Both the position numbers and the translations under genes were made by a program. The notes under the pieces are model-generated. The model did no database searches, was not told where the DNA came from, and saw only the letters and a program-made list of their open reading frames with translations. A stretch of DNA of 64,000 bases. It comes from Methylobacterium sp. SyP6R (GTDB taxonomy: Bacteria > Pseudomonadota > Alphaproteobacteria > Rhizobiales > Beijerinckiaceae). Below, piece by piece: positions 59,731 through 64,000 of the stretch (its first letter is position 1; every line of letters begins with the position of its first letter). Where the stretch lies: assembly GCF_019216885.1 (NCBI RefSeq), contig NZ_JAAQRC020000002.1:445001-509000 (forward strand), written 5' to 3'.

Positions 59731-60752
59731 GCCAGGTCCCCCGTCACGGCCTCGAGCGCCTTCCACGCCTCGGGCCCGAACTTCTCCTTCCAGTCGCGGT
59801 AGAAGCCGGCCTGGGTCAGGGCCTTGCGGAAGGCCGGCTTGTCGGCGGCTTCGAAGGCCAGGCCGCGGGCGGTGAGCTGCCCCTTCAGGGTGCCGGTCAG
59901 CCGCACGATGTCCTCGCGCTCCTCCATCGCGGCGCGGTCGAGCTCGCGCCGGACGATCTCCTGCAGCGCCTCGGGCAGCTTCCCGAAGGCGCGCCGGTTG
60001 GCCACGATCCAGAAGGGGTCCCAGATGTGGTTGGTCTCGGAGACGTATTTCTGGACCTCGTAGAGCTTGCCGGCCTCGATCGTCACCAGCCCGTTCTCCT
60101 CGCCGTCGACCAGCCGGGTCTGAAGCGCGGTGTAGAGTTCGTTGAAGTTGATCGAGGTCGGGCTCGCCCCGAGGCTGGAGAACAGCGAGGTGAAGATCGG
60201 CGCCACCGGCACGCGGATGCGGTAGCCCTTGAGGTCGTCGGGCGTCTTGATCGGCTTGGCGTTGGAGGTAATCTGGCGAAAGCCGTTGTCGGCGGCCTTG
60301 GCCGCGACGACGAGGCCGGCCTTCTCGATCTGGACCCGGACGTACTGACCGATCGGCCCGTCGACCCCGCGCCAGACGTGGTCGTAGTCGGAGAAGGCAA
60401 AGCCGACATTGGTGATCGCCGCGCCGGCCGCCACCGTCGAGATCACCGAGCCGGCGATGTTGAGGAACTCGATTCCCCCGCTGCGCACCTGGGTGATGAG
60501 ATCGGTGTCGGAGCCGAGCTGGCTCGCCGGGAAGAACTTCAGCTCCATCCGTCCGCCGGATGCCTCGCGGATGCGCTGGCAGGCCTGATCGAGCCGGGCG
60601 TTGATCGGCTGGGTCAGGGACTGGCCCGTGGCGAGCTTGTAGGTGAACTCGGCCGCCCGCGCCGGGCCCGTGCGGATGGCGACGAGCGGGAAGGCGGCGG
60701 CGCCAGCCAGGAACAGGCGGCGCGAGGGTCCGGATTCGGGCTTGGACATCAT
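59727..60752 (-). CDS. TRAP transporter substrate-binding protein DctP
   Basis: A 341-residue periplasmic protein. The signal has SRRLFLAGAAAFPLVAIRTG and ends near ARA; then FTYKLATGQSLTQPINARLD. The family-conserved carboxylate-binding Arg lies in DDLKGYRIRVPVAPIF, with GASPTSINFNELYTALQTRL after it. GGAGGAAACCC precedes the ATG at 60752; a second ATG follows directly. It is divergent from a LysR gene with 217 bases between, where control sites should lie. Confidence 0.9.
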   Translation of the reverse strand: MMSKPESGPSRRLFLAGAAAFPLVAIRTGPARAAEFTYKLATGQSLTQPINARLDQACQRIREASGGRMELKFFPASQLGSDTDLITQVRSGGIEFLNIAGSVISTVAAGAAITNVGFAFSDYDHVWRGVDGPIGQYVRVQIEKAGLVVAAKAADNGFRQITSNAKPIKTPDDLKGYRIRVPVAPIFTSLFSSLGASPTSINFNELYTALQTRLVDGEENGLVTIEAGKLYEVQKYVSETNHIWDPFWIVANRRAFGKLPEALQEIVRRELDRAAMEEREDIVRLTGTLKGQLTARGLAFEAADKPAFRKALTQAGFYRDWKEKFGPEAWKALEAVTGDLA

Positions 60753-60969
60753 GGGTTTCCTCCGGCGTGCCGGCATCCGCGGGGCATGCGGTGCGGCATC
60801 GTTCAGGTCGAGGCGGAGGAGGCGCGAGGCTGTTCGCTCGTCATCCTCCGTAAGCGGCACCCCTGTTCCGGGGCGTCCCGTCTCGCTGGGAGGCGACACT
60901 ATGGAACGAGGTCCATGTAGGACAATCCAGATTATTTGCGCATCCATGAAGCGCTGCTAAACTGTTGCG

Positions 60970-61875
60970 ATGTCGGTCCCGCTCCGCGCCATCACGGTCT
61001 TTCACGCCGTCGCCCGTTCCGGCAGCATCACCCGGGCGGCGGAGGATCTCGGCGTCACGCCCTCGGCGGTGAGCCAGCAGGTCCAGGCGCTCGAGGTCGG
61101 CCTCGGCACCGCGCTCATCGCCAAGGCCGGCCGCAACGTGGTGCTGACCGAGGCCGGCGAGCGCTACTTCGAGATGATCGGCGGCGAGATCGACCGGATC
61201 ATGGAGGCGACGCAGCGCATCCAGGGCTTCCGCTCGGTGACGACGCTGACCGTCAGGGCGACCCCGAGCCTGTCGACGAAGTGGCTGCTGCCGCGTCTCT
61301 CCGGCTTCATCGAGGCGCATCCGGACATCGAACTGCGCCTCGACGGCACCAACGAGCCGACGGCCTTCCTGAAGGAGAGCGTCGACGTCGAGATCCGCCA
61401 CGGCAGCGGCGGCTGGCCGGGTCTGTTCGCCGAGGGATTGGTCGAGGAGAGCTTCCGGCCGGTCTGCGCGCCGTCGCTGGCCGCGCCCGGCAGCCTCGCG
61501 GCGGCCGACCTGCCCCACCACCTCCTGATCCACTCGGTCAAGTCGCAGGTGCAGTGGGCGCACTGGTTCAAGCTCGCCGGCATGGTGCCGACGACGCGGT
61601 GGCGCCGGCTTCTGTTCGACCGCACCCACATGGCGATCGACGCGGCCGCCGGCGGCCTCGGCATCGCGCTCGAGAGCGACCTGATGTTGTGGGGCGACCT
61701 GCGGGCCGGACGCTTGGCCTGCCCGCTTGCCGCGCCGCCGCGGATCACCCTCGTCACCCAATGGGTGACGTGCCCGCCCGACCACCTGCGCCACCGCAAG
61801 GTCCGCGCCTTCCTCGACTGGATCCGCCGCGAGCGAGACGCTTGGGCCATGGAGCGGGACGCCGCGAGCCTTTAG
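60970..61875 (+). CDS. LysR family regulator, GcvA-like
   Basis: A 301-residue LysR protein. Helix-turn-helix at residues 4-60: LRAITVFHAVARSGSITRAA, DLGVTPSAVSQQVQALE. The effector domain has TLTVRATPSLSTKWLLPRLS and GGLGIALESDLMLWGDLRAG, as in GcvA/AmpR-type members. It is divergent from the TRAP binding protein and 175 bases upstream of the oxidoreductase at 62051, so it may control both sides. Confidence 0.9.
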   Translation: MSVPLRAITVFHAVARSGSITRAAEDLGVTPSAVSQQVQALEVGLGTALIAKAGRNVVLTEAGERYFEMIGGEIDRIMEATQRIQGFRSVTTLTVRATPSLSTKWLLPRLSGFIEAHPDIELRLDGTNEPTAFLKESVDVEIRHGSGGWPGLFAEGLVEESFRPVCAPSLAAPGSLAAADLPHHLLIHSVKSQVQWAHWFKLAGMVPTTRWRRLLFDRTHMAIDAAAGGLGIALESDLMLWGDLRAGRLACPLAAPPRITLVTQWVTCPPDHLRHRKVRAFLDWIRRERDAWAMERDAASL

Positions 61876-62050
61876 CGTTGCTTCATGATCGGCTCGGAAA
61901 ACTGGATTGTCCTTCACGGATACGGCTTCTAGCTTCCCGGCCGTTGGGTCCCGCCGAGCCGATCGCTCGCGCCGCCGGGATCGCGCCGAGACCGGCCCCG
62001 CCATCCTTCGAGGACCGGCGGCGAGAGCCGGTCGGCAAAGGAGGAAACCG

Positions 62051-63412
62051 ATGAATCTCTCCACCCTGCTCCTTGCCCGCGCAGCGTCCGGCCGCCCGGT
62101 CCGCGTCGGCCTGATCGGCGCCGGCAAGTTCGGCTCGATGGTGCTGGCCCAGGCCCAGCGCATCGAGGGTATGCACGTCGTCGCCGTCGCCGACCTCGAT
62201 GTGGGCCGCGCCCGCGCCTCGCTCGCCCGCGTCGGCTGGCCGGAGGAGCGTTACGCCGCGACCTCGATGGGAGATGCGGTCAAGAGCGGCCGCACCTTCG
62301 TCACCGACGATGCCGGCGCGCTCAGTGCCTGCGACGAGATCGAGTGCATCATCGAGGCGACCGGCCACCCGATCGCCGGCATCCGCCACGCCATCCAGGC
62401 GATCGATGCCCGCAAGCACGTCGTCATGGTCAACGTCGAGGCCGACGTGCTGTGCGGCCCGCTGCTCGCCGAGCGGGCGCGCCGCCAGGGCGTGGTCTAC
62501 TCGATGGCCTACGGCGACCAGCCCGCGATCATCTGCGAGCTCGTCGACTGGGCCCGCTCCTGCGGCTTCGAGCTGACCTCGGCCGGCAAGGGCATGAACT
62601 TCGAGCCGCGCTACCGCTACTCGACCCCCGACACGGTGTGGGGCTTCTTCGGCTGGTCCGAGGAGGAGGTGAGACAAGGCGACTTCAACCCGAAGATGTA
62701 CAACTCGTTCACCGACGGCACCAAGGCGGCGATCGAGATGGCGGCGGTGGCCAACGGCACCGGGCTCGACTGCCCCGACGACGGCCTCGCCTTCCCGCCG
62801 ACCGGCCTGCACGACCTCGCCCGGGTCTTCCGGCCGGTGAGCGACGGCGGGCGGTTGCCCCGCAGCGGCCTCGTCGACATCGCGGCGAGCCAGGAGCCGG
62901 ACGGGCGCGAGGTGTTCAACAACATCCGCTACGGCGTGTTCGTGACCTTCAAGGCGACGAGCGAGTATACCAGGGCCTGCTTCAAGCAGTACGGCCTGCT
63001 GACCGATCCGTCCGGCTGGTACGGCTCGATGTGGCGGCCGTTCCACATGATCGGGCTCGAGACCAGCGTCAGCGTGCTCTCGGCGGTGTTGCGCGGCGAG
63101 CCGACCGGCTGCTCGAAGGAATTCCGCGGCGATGCGGTCGCCACCGCCAAGCGCGACCTGCAGCCCGGCGAGATGCTCGACGGTGAAGGCGGCTACGCGG
63201 TCTGGGCCAACGCGATTCCCGCCTCGAGGAGCCTGGCGCTCGGCGCCCTGCCGATCGGGCTCGCCCACAACGTCAAGCTCAAGCGCCCGGTGGCCCGCGA
63301 CACGATCGTGAGCGTCGACGACGTGGAACTCGTCAACGACCTCGACGTGGTGGCGCTGCGCCGTCAGATGGAGGACACGACCCGGCAGATGGCGGCACCG
63401 AAGGCGGCCTGA
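62051..63412 (+). CDS. NAD(P)-dependent oxidoreductase with SAF domain
   Basis: A 453-residue protein. Residues about 17-150 are a homoserine dehydrogenase-like Rossmann domain (RVGLIGAGKFGSMVLAQAQR, VVAVADLDVGRARASL, CIIEATGHP). The middle contains SAGKGMNFEPRYRYSTPDTV and the C-terminal third a SAF domain (RDLQPGEMLDGEGGYAVWAN). Such proteins occur with TRAP or sugar-acid transporters, but I know no assigned reaction. ATG is preceded by GGAGGAAACCG. Neighbours are TRAP genes, a monooxygenase-like protein and a HIBADH-type dehydrogenase, so a hydroxy-acid route is plausible. Confidence 0.82.
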   Translation: MNLSTLLLARAASGRPVRVGLIGAGKFGSMVLAQAQRIEGMHVVAVADLDVGRARASLARVGWPEERYAATSMGDAVKSGRTFVTDDAGALSACDEIECIIEATGHPIAGIRHAIQAIDARKHVVMVNVEADVLCGPLLAERARRQGVVYSMAYGDQPAIICELVDWARSCGFELTSAGKGMNFEPRYRYSTPDTVWGFFGWSEEEVRQGDFNPKMYNSFTDGTKAAIEMAAVANGTGLDCPDDGLAFPPTGLHDLARVFRPVSDGGRLPRSGLVDIAASQEPDGREVFNNIRYGVFVTFKATSEYTRACFKQYGLLTDPSGWYGSMWRPFHMIGLETSVSVLSAVLRGEPTGCSKEFRGDAVATAKRDLQPGEMLDGEGGYAVWANAIPASRSLALGALPIGLAHNVKLKRPVARDTIVSVDDVELVNDLDVVALRRQMEDTTRQMAAPKAA

Positions 63413-63461
63413 CGCGAGACGGGCGGCGCCGGCCGGTCGGCGCCGCTCCCCGCTCGTCCAA

Positions 63462-63521
63462 ATCTACCCCTGCAAGATCTACCCCTGCAAGATCTATCCT
63501 TGCAAGATCTACCCCTGCAAG
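63462..63521 (+). repeat. 15-bp tandem repeat, four copies
   Basis: Four consecutive units of ATCTACCCCTGCAAG (two substitutions in the third), ending 12 bases before the ATG at 63534. They take the place of the expected ribosome site. Confidence 0.9.
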
Positions 63522-63533
63522 CCGAGTCCAGCC

Positions 63534-63860
63534 ATGCCGTCCTCACCCCGGCCCTTCGTGGTCATCGCCGAGTTCCGGGTGAAGCCCGGCTGCCTCGACG
63601 CCTTCCTCGCCCTTGCCCGGGACGATGCCCGCGCCTCGGTGGCGCACGAACCGGGCTGCCGCGCCTTCGATGTCGCGGTCGACGAGAGCGACACCCTCAC
63701 GGTGGTGTTCTACGAGGTCTACGACGGCCGCGCCGCCTTCGACGCGCATCTCGAGACCCCGCACCTCGCCCGGTTCCGGGCCGGCTTCCCGGCCCTGATC
63801 GAGGAGGAGCGCCCGGTGCGCTTCCTCACCCGCACGTCGAGCGGAACGGATGCCCCGTGA
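63534..63860 (+). CDS. antibiotic biosynthesis monooxygenase-like (ABM) protein
   Basis: A 108-residue ferredoxin-like dimer protein of the YgiN/ABM type, possibly a quinol monooxygenase or an auxiliary protein. Typical pieces are FVVIAEFRVKPGCLDAFLAL, AHEPGCRAFDVAVDESD, FYEVYDGRAAFDAHLETPHL and FRAGFPALI. Its TGA stop shares one base with the next ATG, so it is coupled to the dehydrogenase. The leader carries a 15-base tandem repeat. Confidence 0.87.
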   Translation: MPSSPRPFVVIAEFRVKPGCLDAFLALARDDARASVAHEPGCRAFDVAVDESDTLTVVFYEVYDGRAAFDAHLETPHLARFRAGFPALIEEERPVRFLTRTSSGTDAP

Positions 63861-64000
63861 TGGCACCGCTGACGGTCGGCTTCCTCGGTACCGGTATCAT
63901 GGGCGGCCCGATGGCGCGCCACCTGTGCCGGGCCGGACACGCCGTGCGCGCCTGGAATCGCTCGCCCGGCAAGGCCGCCGCGCTCGCGCAGGCGGGGGCG
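63860..64000 (+). CDS. HIBADH-family dehydrogenase, partial at window end
   Basis: The first 47 codons of a 3-hydroxyisobutyrate dehydrogenase-type enzyme: LTVGFLGTGIMGGPMARHLC (NAD-binding), then RAWNRSPGKAAALAQAGA. It runs off the window. The start overlaps the upstream stop by one base (TGATG). Confidence 0.85.
   Translation, partial: MAPLTVGFLGTGIMGGPMARHLCRAGHAVRAWNRSPGKAAALAQAGA

Noticed and set aside
63462..63521. CRISPR array
   Set aside because: Contiguous 15-base units without spacers.
1..64000. tRNA or rRNA genes
   Set aside because: I saw no cloverleaf with conserved GTTCGA-type arm nor rRNA sequence by eye; a covariance search would settle it.
1..64000. Prophage or conjugation genes
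   Set aside because: No capsid, portal, integrase, relaxase or type IV secretion proteins are encoded here.

Overview
The window is very GC-rich DNA that looks like a megaplasmid, chromid or integrated plasmid segment of an alphaproteobacterium, most likely Methylobacterium or a close relative. The reasons are GC-rich codon use, repABC-type partition genes with matching parS sites, several families of palindromic intergenic repeats, and the protein families present. The genus is an inference. I saw no rRNA, tRNA or CRISPR array.

Layout. (1) 0.3-3.1 kb: a DAO-type flavin oxidase and a tartrate/D-malate dehydrogenase. (2) 3.5-14.2 kb: a GntR/FCD regulator divergent from a peptide-type ABC importer, followed by atzG-atzE-atzH-atzF, the carboxybiuret-dicarboxyurea-allophanate branch of cyanuric acid catabolism without the ring-opening AtzD. 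(3) 14.5-19.8 kb: a secreted CXXCH protein, a tyrosinase with a secreted partner, and a DJ-1/PfpI protein. (4) 20.7-25.6 kb: the replicon core, with RepA/RepB-type ParA and ParB, an RPA-family initiator in place of RepC, two perfect parS sites, an iteron array and a DnaA box; a third parS lies at 27.6 kb. (5) 26.3-36.3 kb: a mixed region with an oxidase, group III truncated globin, HPP-CBS membrane protein, PaaG-like crotonase, sulfatase, outer-membrane barrel and several gene remnants. (6) 36.3-48.0 kb: an amide and urea-derivative island with an acetamidase/formamidase, an amidohydrolase, a BMP-type ABC importer, a biuret hydrolase (BiuH), formamidase AmiF, a second GntR/FCD regulator and a second isochorismatase-like hydrolase. 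A decayed BrnT-BrnA module has landed inside it. (7) 48.4-53.5 kb: an orphan Liv-type binding protein, a universal stress protein and a phosphoribosyltransferase-erythromycin esterase fusion. (8) 53.7-64 kb: two LysR-controlled catabolic groups, one with a chimeric dehydrogenase, an alpha/beta hydrolase and a VOC protein, the other with a fused TRAP transporter and oxidoreductases.

The most interesting reading is that regions 2 and 6 form one nitrogen-scavenging system. BiuH would convert biuret to allophanate. AtzE with AtzG, then AtzH, would convert 1-carboxybiuret through 1,3-dicarboxyurea to allophanate. AtzF would finish to ammonia and CO2. The second isochorismatase-like enzyme could supply carboxybiuret, for example from triuret. 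The two GntR/FCD regulators are paralogues, and TGCATACA/TGTATGCA motifs lie upstream of the genes in both regions, which suggests common control from opposite sides of the replication origin.

The window also carries many dispersed repeats. Four of them begin at or within one base of a stop codon. Several chimeric or decayed genes (HIBADH-SDR, LysR-MFS, BrnT, acyl-CoA dehydrogenase, IS481 transposase) show that the replicon has been rearranged.
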